Assembly: GCA_041393495.1 (NCBI GenBank) | Contig: JAWKKA010000015.1 | Span: forward strand, 1 to 64,000 | Direction of reading: 5' to 3' | DNA length: 64,000 nt | Source: RHKX01 sp041393495 | GTDB taxonomy: Bacteria > Actinomycetota > Thermoleophilia > Solirubrobacterales > 70-9 | In this document: one piece after another, positions 34,662 to 42,353 of the stretch | How positions within the stretch are numbered: the stretch's first letter is position 1 | Layout of the letters: every line of letters starts with the position of its first letter | Translations under genes and position numbers: made by a program | Notes under the pieces: generated by a model | What the model saw: the letters and a program-made list of their open reading frames with translations, nothing else | Told to the model about the DNA's origin: nothing | Databases searched by the model: none

Positions 34662-35507
34662 TCAGCGTCGCTGCTCGGCCGGCGGCTCGCCCGGCGCGCC
34701 CGGCGGCGCCGCCGGCGGCCACGCTCCGAACCAGTTGTCGCGGGCGCCGTCGATCGTCAGCACCGCGCCGCTGAAGAAGTCGCCCGCCGGCGAGGCCAGG
34801 AAGGCGACCAGCCAGGCGACCTCCTCGGGGCGGCCGAGGCGGCCGAGCGGGATCGTCCGTGGCACCGCCGCGACGAGCTCAGCCGGATACTTGGTCCGGA
34901 AGACCTCGGTGGCGAACTGGCCCGGCGCGATCGCGCAGAGCCGGATCCCGAAGCGGGCCCACTCGACCGAGAGCGTCCGCATCATGTTCTCGACCGCGGC
35001 CCGGGCGGCCCCCGAATGGACCATGCCGGGCATCCCGTGATGCGGCGAGAGGGTGATGCTGACGACCTTGCCTGCACCCTGGGGGATGAACGCCTTCGTC
35101 GCCGCCGCATGGGTCATGTTCCACGTTCCCTGGACGTTCAGCTCGGTGACGGTGCGAAATCCCTTCGCCGTGATCGTCTCCGCCGGGGCGAGAAACTGGC
35201 CGCCGGCGTTGTTGACGAGCAGATCGAGGCGGCCGTGCCGTTCGAGGACGCCGTCGACGAGCGCCGCCACGGCGTCGGCGTCGCGGATGTCGGCGGCGAC
35301 GGCGTCGGCCCGGCCGCCGATCCCCTCGATCAGGGCCCCGGTCTCCTCGAGCGGCTCCTGGCGCCGCCCGCACCCGACCACGGTGGCGCCGAGCCGGGCG
35401 AGCTCGAGCGCGGTCTCGCGGCCGAGGCCGGAGCCGGCGCCGGAGACGAGGCAGACCATGCCGTCGAGGAGGCCGGGCGCGAAGATCCTCGAGGTCGGCG
35501 AGCTCAC
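34662..35507 (-). CDS. SDR oxidoreductase of the 2,4-dienoyl-CoA/trans-2-enoyl-CoA reductase type
   Basis: 281 residues with SDR cofactor motifs (SGAGSGLGRETALELARLG, LLVNNAGGQFLAPAE). In place of the standard YxxxK it has MVHSGAARAAVENMMRTLSVEW, which resembles the HAGSAKAAV pattern of peroxisomal 2,4-dienoyl-CoA reductases, but with Arg for Lys. A role in oxidation of unsaturated fatty acyl-CoA is plausible. GTG 35507; divergent from the metallo-hydrolase at 35591. Confidence 0.82.
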   Translation of the reverse strand: MSSPTSRIFAPGLLDGMVCLVSGAGSGLGRETALELARLGATVVGCGRRQEPLEETGALIEGIGGRADAVAADIRDADAVAALVDGVLERHGRLDLLVNNAGGQFLAPAETITAKGFRTVTELNVQGTWNMTHAAATKAFIPQGAGKVVSITLSPHHGMPGMVHSGAARAAVENMMRTLSVEWARFGIRLCAIAPGQFATEVFRTKYPAELVAAVPRTIPLGRLGRPEEVAWLVAFLASPAGDFFSGAVLTIDGARDNWFGAWPPAAPPGAPGEPPAEQRR

Positions 35508-35590
35508 GGTTCGAGCCTATTGCCAGCGGTCCTGCGACGGTCGTGCGGACGGCCGGAACGGCGACCGGCTCCGGGTACCCTCGGGCCGCG

Positions 35591-36505
35591 ATGAGCAAGC
35601 TCAAGGCAGAGTCGAAGCCACTGACCGAACCGCTGCCCGGCGGCTCGGGCCCGGGGACGTCGGTCGTCGTCGAGCCGCTCCTCGGCGGCTCGCTGCAGGC
35701 GCCGCCGCAGTTCTTCGAGAGCACCGCGAAGCGCTTCACGACCCTGCGGATGCTCGGCGTCGGGACGCCACGGTCGAAGTGGTGGCTGATCCCGGTTCCC
35801 GCCTACCTGATCACCCATCCGACCGTCGGCCCGGTCCTCGTCGACACCGGCCTTCACGCCTCGGTTGCGGCGCAGCCGGCGGCGAACCTCGGCAAGCTCA
35901 TCGCCCGCTTCGCGCGACCGCGGATCGAGCCCGGTCGCGACATCCCGTCGCAGCTCCGCGAGCGCGGCCTCGACGAGGGCGATCTCGAGACCGTCGTCCT
36001 CACCCACCTGCACTTCGACCATGCCTCCGGCATCGCCGAGTACCCGAACGCCACCTTCGTCCTCGCGAAGGCCGAATGGGAGGCGGCGACAACGGACCCG
36101 CGGCCGTTCCTGCGCGGCTACCGACCCGCCCACTACGACTACCTGTTCGACTACCGGACCATCGATTTCGACGGTCCCGGCATCGCCTCCTACGCCAGCT
36201 TCGGCCGCAGCTTCGACCTGTTCGGCGACGGCAGCATCAGGCTCGTCCACACGCCCGGCCACAGCGCCGGCCACTGCTCGGTGATCGCCCACCTCCGCGA
36301 CCGCGACCTCGTCATCGTCGGCGACGCCGCCTACACGCAGTCGCAGCTCGAGGGGGGGCCGCCGCCCGCGCGCCTCGCCGACATGCACCTCTGGCAGCGC
36401 TCGCTGCGGGAGCTTCAGCAGTTCGCCCGCACCTATCCGCGCGCGGAGATCATCCCCGGGCACGATCCGGAACGCTGGAAGACGGTCGCGAAGCGCTACG
36501 AGTAG
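35591..36505 (+). CDS. Metallo-beta-lactamase-fold hydrolase (lactonase-like)
   Basis: 304 residues with the dinuclear zinc site THLHFDHASG (His139, His141, Asp143, His144), a further His in HTPGHSAGH, Asp in VGDAAYTQ and the final His in EIIPGHD. The arrangement is that of N-acyl-homoserine-lactonase-like members, but the lactone substrate is unproven. ATG 35591 gives a sensible N-terminus. Its stop lies within the end of the convergent acyltransferase gene (10-bp overlap). Confidence 0.85.
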   Translation: MSKLKAESKPLTEPLPGGSGPGTSVVVEPLLGGSLQAPPQFFESTAKRFTTLRMLGVGTPRSKWWLIPVPAYLITHPTVGPVLVDTGLHASVAAQPAANLGKLIARFARPRIEPGRDIPSQLRERGLDEGDLETVVLTHLHFDHASGIAEYPNATFVLAKAEWEAATTDPRPFLRGYRPAHYDYLFDYRTIDFDGPGIASYASFGRSFDLFGDGSIRLVHTPGHSAGHCSVIAHLRDRDLVIVGDAAYTQSQLEGGPPPARLADMHLWQRSLRELQQFARTYPRAEIIPGHDPERWKTVAKRYE

Positions 36506-37263
36506 CGCGGCCGGGCTGAAGCTTCGGCCTCGCGGACGCGCCTGATCACGGTCGCGCGGCCGTCGCGCTCGAGCTCCTCGTACATCTCGCGGACATGGGA
36601 GAAGATCTCCTGCGCACACTCGAGCTGCTGCTCGCGGGTCGGGTCGGCGACGGCGTCGAAGCTGATCGACTTGCCGTAACGGATCGTGATCTTCGGAAAC
36701 CGCAGCCGGCGCCAGCTCCTGATCCCCTTGCTGCCGTGGATCGCCACCGGGACCACCGGGACGCCGCTCTCGAGGGCGACGCGGCCGACGCCGGGCTTCG
36801 CCTCGCCGAGCGTGCCGGTCCGCGAGCGGCCGCCCTCGCAGTAGATCATCACGCAGCCGCCGCGGCGGAGGATCGCGCGGACCGTCTCGAAGGACTCCTC
36901 ATCGCGATGCCCGCGGCGGATCGGGAAGACGCCGCCGTACTTGTAGATCGCGTCGAGGACGCGGGAGCGGCGGAACATCTGCGACTTCGCCATGAACCGG
37001 ATCTTCCGGCGCAGCCAGACCCCGGCGAGGAAGTGGTCGTAGTTGGAGAAGTGGTTGGCGGCGAGGATCACCGGCCCGCTCGCGGGGACGTTGTCGACCT
37101 CGATCGGGCGGGTCCGGTAGATCGCGATCGAGATCGGGGTGGTCACCAGGCGGACGAGCTCGTAGACGAAGACCGGGTCGCGGTGGCGCGAGTATTCGTG
37201 GAACTCGTCGAACAGCTCCGCCGGCCGCTCGTCCTTGTACCGCTGTGGCTTGATCTCCGACAT
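36496..37263 (-). CDS. 1-acyl-glycerol-3-phosphate acyltransferase (PlsC-like)
   Basis: 255 residues with the acyltransferase HX4D motif at NHFSNYD (His71-Asp76), MAKSQMF, the EGGRSRTG phosphate-binding block and VPVVPVAIHGSKGI. It should acylate lysophosphatidic acid or a related lipid at the membrane. ATG 37263 is chosen; an earlier GTG six codons upstream is possible. A reductase-like gene lies 55 bp upstream on the same strand. Confidence 0.88.
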   Translation of the reverse strand: MSEIKPQRYKDERPAELFDEFHEYSRHRDPVFVYELVRLVTTPISIAIYRTRPIEVDNVPASGPVILAANHFSNYDHFLAGVWLRRKIRFMAKSQMFRRSRVLDAIYKYGGVFPIRRGHRDEESFETVRAILRRGGCVMIYCEGGRSRTGTLGEAKPGVGRVALESGVPVVPVAIHGSKGIRSWRRLRFPKITIRYGKSISFDAVADPTREQQLECAQEIFSHVREMYEELERDGRATVIRRVREAEASARPRYS

Positions 37264-37318
37264 GCTCGATCGCGCGGCCACCCGCGCACCTTCCCCCTAC
37301 CCCGGCGCCGCGCGGCGG

Positions 37319-38413
37319 TTACCGGGACGCCCGCGGCGGCTCCAGCGCCGGGTCGTCCTCGTGGTCGCGGAAGAACGCGACCATCGCCGGCGCGTACTCG
37401 CGGAAGCCCGGGCAGCGCCGGCCCGAGGCGGCCAGCAGCTCGCCGGCCCGGCGCGTGTCGTAGCCGACCGGGTGGTTGAGGTAGCGGATCGACTCGGCCG
37501 GGACGCCGCCGTAGAAGTCGCGGACGGGACGCAGCCGCAACGCCGCGCTGACGAGCCGCGGCGACACCCGATAGGAAGCCGGCCTCGCCTCGTAGAGATC
37601 GGTGAGCAGCGCGAACATCTGCGCCGAGCTGAGCGGCTCGGGATCGCAGAGGTGGACGGTCGCGCCGGCGGCGGCATCGAGCCGGCCCAGCTCGACCAGC
37701 GCGTCGACGATGAAGTCGACCGGGACGACGTTGAACGGGGACTCGCCGCGGCCGATGTTGGCGACCGCCATCCCCCGTGCCGCGCTCGCGGCGATGAACC
37801 GGAGCATGTAGTAGGGGCCGTCGAACTTCTGGGTCTCGCCGGTCCGCGAGTCGCCGACGACGATCGCCGGCCGGTAGATCGTCGTCGGGATCCGCTCGAG
37901 CTCGCTGCGGACCCAGACCTCGGCCTGGAACTTCGTCGACTCGTAGTGGTTCTTGAAGCCCTGACCGCGGTCGAGCTCGTGCTCGTAGACGACGCCGGTC
38001 CGATCGCCGGACACGTAGGCGGTGCTGACGTAGTTGAGCCGCTCGAGCCGCTCGGCGGCGCGGCAGAACGCGAGCACGTTGCCGGTCCCCTCGACGTTGA
38101 CGCGATGCGCGATCGGCGCCGGCACGGCGAGGTCGTAGATCGCGGCGAGGTGGTGGACGACGGTCGCCTCCGCCGCCAGCCGGGCGTAGCGGTCGCTGCC
38201 GAGCGCGAGCTGCGGATCGGTGATGTCGCCGGGCAGGACCTCGATCCGGGGGCCGCCGTCGATCGCGAGAGCTGCCTCGCGCGCGGCCTCGACCATGCGC
38301 GGCTCGACGAGCGCGATCACCCGGTCGTCGGGCTCGCGCTCGAGCAGGGCCGCGACGAGCCGGCGGCCGATGAAGCCGGGAAAGCCGGTGACGAGGTGGG
38401 TGCTCACCGCCAC
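37319..38413 (-). CDS. NAD-dependent reductase/epimerase, thioester-reductase-like
   Basis: 364 residues with an extended SDR fold: HLVTGFPGFIGRRLV, VLPGDITDP, TVVHHLAAIYDL, YVSTAYVSGDRTG and active-site HYESTKFQAEVWV (YxxxK). The pattern STAYVSG and RPAIVVGDS is like fatty acyl-CoA reductase/thioester reductase domains (NAD_binding_4). Being next to a PlsC-like gene fits lipid metabolism. GTG 38413; a second GTG two codons on is also possible. Confidence 0.8.
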   Translation of the reverse strand: MAVSTHLVTGFPGFIGRRLVAALLEREPDDRVIALVEPRMVEAAREAALAIDGGPRIEVLPGDITDPQLALGSDRYARLAAEATVVHHLAAIYDLAVPAPIAHRVNVEGTGNVLAFCRAAERLERLNYVSTAYVSGDRTGVVYEHELDRGQGFKNHYESTKFQAEVWVRSELERIPTTIYRPAIVVGDSRTGETQKFDGPYYMLRFIAASAARGMAVANIGRGESPFNVVPVDFIVDALVELGRLDAAAGATVHLCDPEPLSSAQMFALLTDLYEARPASYRVSPRLVSAALRLRPVRDFYGGVPAESIRYLNHPVGYDTRRAGELLAASGRRCPGFREYAPAMVAFFRDHEDDPALEPPRASR

Positions 38414-38426
38414 GAACCCTATGCGC

Positions 38427-39884
38427 CTACCCGCTCGGGCGTGCCCATTCCCGCGAGCGCGCGACCGCCTCGTGCCAGCGCCCGATCAGCGCTTCGCGCT
38501 CGTCCGTCGACATCCGCGGCTCGTAGGCGGCGCGCTGCCGCCAGATCGCGGCCACCGACTCGAGGTCCCAGGCGCCGACGGCGATGCCGGCGAGGTAGGC
38601 GGCGCCGAGCGCGGTCGTCTCGGTGACCTCGGGAACGATGACCGGCACGCCGAGCACGTCGGCCTGAAACTGCATCAGCCACTCGTTGGCGACCGCGCCG
38701 CCGTCGGCGCGCAGCGCGCTGAGGCGTGTGCCCGAGGCGGCCTGCTGGGCGCGCACCGCGTCGACGGTCTGGTAGGCGATCGCCTCGAGCGTCGCGCGGG
38801 CGATCTGCGCGCGGCCGGTGCCGCGGGTCAGTCCGACCAGGGTGCCGCGCGCGTACGGGTCCCACCAGGGGGAGCCGAGGCCGGTCAGCGCCGGGACGAA
38901 GTAGACGTCGTCGTTGCCGTCGAGCGAGGCTGCGAGAGCGGCGGTCTCAGCGGCGTCGTCGATCAGCCCGAGCCCGTCGCGCAGCCACTGGACGGCCGAC
39001 CCGGTCACGAACACGGCCGCCTCGAGCGCGTAGGTCGTGTCGCCGCCGATCCGCCAGGCGATCGTCCCGAGCAGCCCCTCGACCGGGTCGGGCGCCCGCC
39101 TGCCGCTGTTGAGGAGGACGAAGCTGCCGGTGCCGTAGGTGTTCTTCGCATCGCCGGGCGCCAGGCAGGCCTGCCCGAACAGCGCCGCCTGCTGATCGCC
39201 GGCGATCCCCGCGACCGGGACCTCGCCGCCGAACTCGCTGGTCGTCCCGTAGATCTCGGCCGACCCGCGCGGCTCCGGCAGCGCCGCCGGATCGATGCCG
39301 AGCAGCTCGCAGAGGTCGGGGTCCCAGACGCCGGAGGCGATGTCGAGCAGCATCGTTCGCGATGCGTTCGAGAGGTCGGTGACGTGGACGCCACAGAGCT
39401 TGTGGACGAGCCAGGAGTCGATCGTGCCGAACCGCGCACCGCGGGCGCCGGGGACGTTGGCGAGCAGCCACTCGATCTTCGTGCCCGAGAAGTAGGGATC
39501 GATGACCAGTCCGGTGCGCTCGCGGACGAGGTCGGTGTGGCCCGCTGCGATCAGCTCGGCGCAGCGATCGGCGGTGCGGCGGTCCTGCCAGACGAGCGCG
39601 CGGTGGACCGGCTCGCCGCTCGTCGCATCCCAACCGACGACGGTCTCGCGCTGGTTGGTGATCCCGATCGCGTCGAGGTCGGCGCCGTCGAGGTCGGCGT
39701 CGGCCAGCGCCTCGCGACCGACCCGGCGGGTGAGCTCCCAGATCTCGGTCGCGTCGTGCTCGACCCAGCCGGGACGCGGGAAGTGCTGGGCGAGCTCGGC
39801 GTAGGCGCGGCCGGCGATCCGGCCTGCGCCGTCGAAGACGATGCAGGTGGTGCCGGTCGTGCCCTGGTCGATCGCGAGGATCAC
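38427..39884 (-). CDS. glpK: Glycerol kinase
   Basis: 485 residues of the FGGY kinase family. ATP loop ILAIDQGTTGTTCIVFD, ITNQRETVVGWD, VWQDRRTADRC, DSWLVHKLCGVHVTD, AGDQQAALFGQ, YGTGSFVLLNSG and the C-terminal RADGGAVANEWLMQFQADVL are glycerol-kinase signatures. It phosphorylates glycerol to sn-glycerol 3-phosphate, feeding lipid synthesis or glycolysis. No glpF or glpD is adjacent. GTG 39884 sits directly before ILAIDQG. Confidence 0.95.
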   Translation of the reverse strand: MILAIDQGTTGTTCIVFDGAGRIAGRAYAELAQHFPRPGWVEHDATEIWELTRRVGREALADADLDGADLDAIGITNQRETVVGWDATSGEPVHRALVWQDRRTADRCAELIAAGHTDLVRERTGLVIDPYFSGTKIEWLLANVPGARGARFGTIDSWLVHKLCGVHVTDLSNASRTMLLDIASGVWDPDLCELLGIDPAALPEPRGSAEIYGTTSEFGGEVPVAGIAGDQQAALFGQACLAPGDAKNTYGTGSFVLLNSGRRAPDPVEGLLGTIAWRIGGDTTYALEAAVFVTGSAVQWLRDGLGLIDDAAETAALAASLDGNDDVYFVPALTGLGSPWWDPYARGTLVGLTRGTGRAQIARATLEAIAYQTVDAVRAQQAASGTRLSALRADGGAVANEWLMQFQADVLGVPVIVPEVTETTALGAAYLAGIAVGAWDLESVAAIWRQRAAYEPRMSTDEREALIGRWHEAVARSREWARPSG

Positions 39885-39903
39885 CGCACGGCGAGCCTAG
39901 ATA

Positions 39904-39940
39904 ACTGCGCGACTCGCGGCCAGATCACTGCGCGACTCGC
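39904..39940. repeat. Direct repeat upstream of glycerol kinase
   Basis: ACTGCGCGACTCGC occurs twice with a 23-bp period, 20 bp upstream of the glycerol kinase start. About two helical turns of spacing on one DNA face would suit a regulator bound as a tandem, but no regulator is adjacent. Confidence 0.65.
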
Positions 39941-39977
39941 AGCCCTCCGGGCTGCTCGACTGCGCCGGCGGACCGGG

Positions 39978-40685
39978 TCACGCCCCGGCCCGCCTCCGAT
40001 CGCGATAAACCGCGACGAAGTCGCGGAGCTGACGGCCGCGGTGGATGAACCCGGCGAGGCTCCGGCCGGTCGCCCGGTGGGCGAGGTCGAGCTCGATCTC
40101 GGTCACCCGGTAGCCGGCGCGGACCGCATCGACGGTCATCCCGACCTCCATCCCGTAGCGCGGGGCAAAGGGCAGAAGCTCGGCGAGCACGCCCGCCCGC
40201 ATCGCCCGCTGCCCCGAGATCGGCGCCGTCGTCTCGAGTCCGCAGAGCCTCCGGATCGCCTTGCGAGCGTAGCCCTTGGCGAGCCCGAGGCCCCCACCGA
40301 CCTTGTGCTCGAAGGTCGCGATCGCGAGGTCGGCACGGCCGCTCTCGACCGCCTCGACGAGCGGCAGCAGACGACCGGCGGTCGCGGCGAGGTCGCCGTC
40401 GCAGAGCAGCACCGTGGCGTCCGGGTCGAGACCCTCGAGCGCCGCCGTCGCGGCGGCGGTGACGTTGCCGCCCTTGCCGTGCGGGCGGTTGCGGCCGATC
40501 ACGGTCGCCCCGGCGGCGAGGGCGACGTCGCGGGTCTCGTCGCCCGACGCGTCGTCGGCGACCCAGAGGCCGATCCCCGGCGAGGCCTCGCGCAGCGAGC
40601 GCAGCGTCGCTCCGATCCGGTCTCCCTCGTCGCGCGCCGCGACGATCGCGATCCGCTTCGCACCGCTCTCAGCCTCGGCCACCAC
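39978..40685 (-). CDS. Glycosyltransferase family 2
   Basis: 235 residues: a nucleotide-sugar-binding GT-A domain (IAIVAARDEGDRIGATL, WVADDASGDETRDVA, VLLCDGDLAATAGRL) and an acceptor side with GLGLAKGYARKAIRRLCGLE and PISGQRAMRA. No membrane helix, so cytosolic or membrane-peripheral. It resembles glucosyl-3-phosphoglycerate synthase/dolichol-phosphate-type transferases only in general pattern. Start GTG 40685, 21 bp from the divergent biotin-carrier start. Confidence 0.82.
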   Translation of the reverse strand: MVAEAESGAKRIAIVAARDEGDRIGATLRSLREASPGIGLWVADDASGDETRDVALAAGATVIGRNRPHGKGGNVTAAATAALEGLDPDATVLLCDGDLAATAGRLLPLVEAVESGRADLAIATFEHKVGGGLGLAKGYARKAIRRLCGLETTAPISGQRAMRAGVLAELLPFAPRYGMEVGMTVDAVRAGYRVTEIELDLAHRATGRSLAGFIHRGRQLRDFVAVYRDRRRAGA

Positions 40686-40706
40686 CGGCGACTATTCTGC
40701 CGCCCT

Positions 40707-40919
40707 GTGCCGGACATCCCAGCGCACATCACCGGAACCGTCTGGAAGATCGAGGTCGCCGTCGGCGACGAGGTCGAGCTCGACGACACCGTCGTCATCC
40801 TCGAGTCGATGAAGATGGAGATGCCGGTCGAGGCCGAGGACGCCGGCACCGTCGCCGAGATCCGCTGCGAGGAGGGCCAGTCGGTGAGCGAGGGCGACGT
40901 GCTGGTGGTCCTCGAGTAG
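40707..40919 (+). CDS. Stand-alone biotin carboxyl carrier (biotinyl/lipoyl attachment) protein
   Basis: 70 residues forming a single biotinyl domain, with the biotinylation site ESMKMEMPVEAE (Lys36) and the mirror-half GTVAEIRCEEGQSVSEGDVLVVLE. Stand-alone carriers of this size serve acyl-CoA carboxylases or unusual transcarboxylases; which subunits it serves is unknown, since the carboxylase at 45732 has its own domain. GTG 40707. The start is only 21 bp from the divergent GT2 gene, so its promoter must overlap or lie within that gene. Confidence 0.9.
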   Translation: MPDIPAHITGTVWKIEVAVGDEVELDDTVVILESMKMEMPVEAEDAGTVAEIRCEEGQSVSEGDVLVVLE

Positions 40920-40930
40920 GTCACCGGTAG

Positions 40931-40975
40931 AGAACGCATGAAAGTGGGCGCATAGCGCCCCCGATCGTGCATTCT
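40931..40975. terminator. Bidirectional hairpin terminator
   Basis: Inner stem GGGCGC/GCGCCC with an ATA loop, plus outer complementary arms AGAACGCATGA and TCGTGCATTCT (9 of 11 Watson-Crick pairs and one G-U). It lies between the ends of the convergent biotin-carrier and VOC genes. Confidence 0.75.
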
Positions 40976-40998
40976 TCGGCGGCACCTCCGGTCCGGAC

Positions 40999-41418
40999 TC
41001 AGATCCGGATCGAGCCGTCCGCGGCGAGCGTCCAGTGCGGGTTGTGGGCGACCTCCCAGGGATGCCCGTCGGGATCGACGAAGACGCCCGAGTAGCCGCC
41101 CCAGAAGGTCGCCTCGCCGGGACGGCCGATCGTCGCGCCGGCGGCCTCGGCCTCGGTGAGGACGGCATCGACCTCGGCCGGCGAGCGGACGTTGTAGGCG
41201 AGCGTCACCCCGCCCCAGCCGCCGGGGTCGCTGACCGTGCTGTCGGCGGCGAGCTCGGCGCGGCCCCAGAGCGCCACCGCGATCCCGCCGCACTGGAAGA
41301 AGGCGACGTCCTGGGCGCGCCAGTCGTTGCTCGCCTCCCAGCCGAGCGCCGCGTAGAAGGCGACCGCGCGGGCGAGGTCGGCGACGCCGAGCGTGACGAG
41401 GCTGAGGCGCTGCTCCAC
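40999..41418 (-). CDS. VOC (glyoxalase/bleomycin-resistance fold) protein
   Basis: 139 residues: two beta-alpha-beta-beta-beta halves typical of the VOC superfamily (LVTLGVADLARAVAFYAALGW; GVFVDPDGHPWEVAHNP). Several canonical metal ligands are not evident, so an isomerase or dioxygenase activity cannot be assigned. GTG 41418 is chosen because it starts the first strand; upstream in-frame sequence crosses a repeated palindrome. Confidence 0.82.
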   Translation of the reverse strand: MEQRLSLVTLGVADLARAVAFYAALGWEASNDWRAQDVAFFQCGGIAVALWGRAELAADSTVSDPGGWGGVTLAYNVRSPAEVDAVLTEAEAAGATIGRPGEATFWGGYSGVFVDPDGHPWEVAHNPHWTLAADGSIRI

Positions 41419-41463
41419 GCACCCAGTATGGCGTTCCGCGGCCTGCCGGCGCCATCCCCCCTC

Positions 41464-41508
41464 GGTGGCGGAGATTTCCACCTCCATGAAGAGGAAACGT
41501 CCGCCACC
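41464..41508. repeat. 45-bp palindromic element, copy 2
   Basis: Starts GGTGGCGGAG and ends TCCGCCACC, with a central CATGA. It is the same length as the copy at 32937-32981 and identical at 37 of 45 positions counted by eye. It lies between two minus-strand genes. The ends are most conserved. Confidence 0.85.
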
Positions 41509-41515
41509 GTGGGCG

Positions 41516-41950
41516 TCAGTCGACGCAGGCGGGGGCGTCGACGCGCCAGCCCGCAGCGCTGCGCTCGAGCAGGAAGCCACCCCGGAGCTCGCAGTTCGCC
41601 TGCGCGTGGTCGGGGCCGGGCCCGATCGAGACGTCGCGCACGCTCACCCGGAAGTCGCCGGGGTCGTAGCCGAACCCGGCGACGGCGGGCACCGCCGCTG
41701 CGCAGGTGTCGACGCCGGCCGATACCTGCCGGCCGATGCGCACCATCCGTCGCTGCCCCCGCTCGGTCATCAGCGCGCACGCGATCTCCCCGTCGCCGGC
41801 CGCGATCGCGGCGGTCATCGCGTTGACCGTCGCCGCGACCTGTTCCTCGTCGCTGCCGCCGAACGTCAGCGTCGGCCCGTCATCGCCACCGCAGCCGGGG
41901 GCGAGCAGGACGACGCCGATGAGCGCGCTCAGAAGTCCTCGTCGCCCCAC
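41516..41950 (-). CDS. Putative lipoprotein
   Basis: 144 residues: a signal sequence ending LLAPGCGGDDGP, which fits a lipobox loosely (Cys20), then a small domain (EEQVAATVNAMTAAIAAGDGEIACALMTERGQRRM) resembling NTF2-like or DUF4878-type folds seen in actinobacterial lipoproteins. Two further Cys (CAAAV, CELRGG) and the terminal CVD could form disulfides. GTG 41950 overlaps the end of the cupin gene by 22 bp. No specific function. Confidence 0.65.
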   Translation of the reverse strand: MGRRGLLSALIGVVLLAPGCGGDDGPTLTFGGSDEEQVAATVNAMTAAIAAGDGEIACALMTERGQRRMVRIGRQVSAGVDTCAAAVPAVAGFGYDPGDFRVSVRDVSIGPGPDHAQANCELRGGFLLERSAAGWRVDAPACVD

Positions 41951-42348
41951 CAGCCGGGCAGCAGCTCGGAGTCGCCGCCGGGATCCTGGCCGGGAGCCCG
42001 GGGGGCGCCGAACGCGAGCAGCTCGAGGCCGTCGGGGCCGGCCTCGAAGTTGCGGGCGAGCGCGGGGGCGACGCGGATCGCATCGAGCGGGCCGATCTGC
42101 ATCTCCTCGGCGCCGAGCTTGGCGATGCCACCGCCGGAGAGGACCACGTAGATCTCCTCCTGCTCGCGGTGGCGATGGCCCCAGGGCTGGCGCCTGCCGG
42201 GCTCGATCCGCTGGTAGCTGAGCCCCGACCTCTGGAGGTCCAGCGAGCCGGCGGCGAAGTGGGCGGCGAGCCCCTCGACGCCGGCCCCGGCGGCGGCGTC
42301 AGGGACGTCCTCGCGCAGGTTCGCCTTCGTGAAGCTTCCGCCTGCCAC
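41929..42348 (-). CDS. Cupin-domain protein
   Basis: 139 residues with a single cupin barrel. Metal-site motif 1 is WGHRHREQEEIYVVLSGGG and motif 2 is GPLDAIRVAPALARNFEAG. The N-terminal 40 residues (GSFTKANLREDVPD) and the tail GDSELLPGWWGDEDF match a widespread family of actinobacterial single-domain cupins. GTG 42348 is five bases after the aldehyde dehydrogenase stop, so the two are co-transcribed. Function unknown; possible sensing or isomerase role. Confidence 0.82.
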   Translation of the reverse strand: MAGGSFTKANLREDVPDAAAGAGVEGLAAHFAAGSLDLQRSGLSYQRIEPGRRQPWGHRHREQEEIYVVLSGGGIAKLGAEEMQIGPLDAIRVAPALARNFEAGPDGLELLAFGAPRAPGQDPGGDSELLPGWWGDEDF

Positions 42349-42353
42349 CGCGC

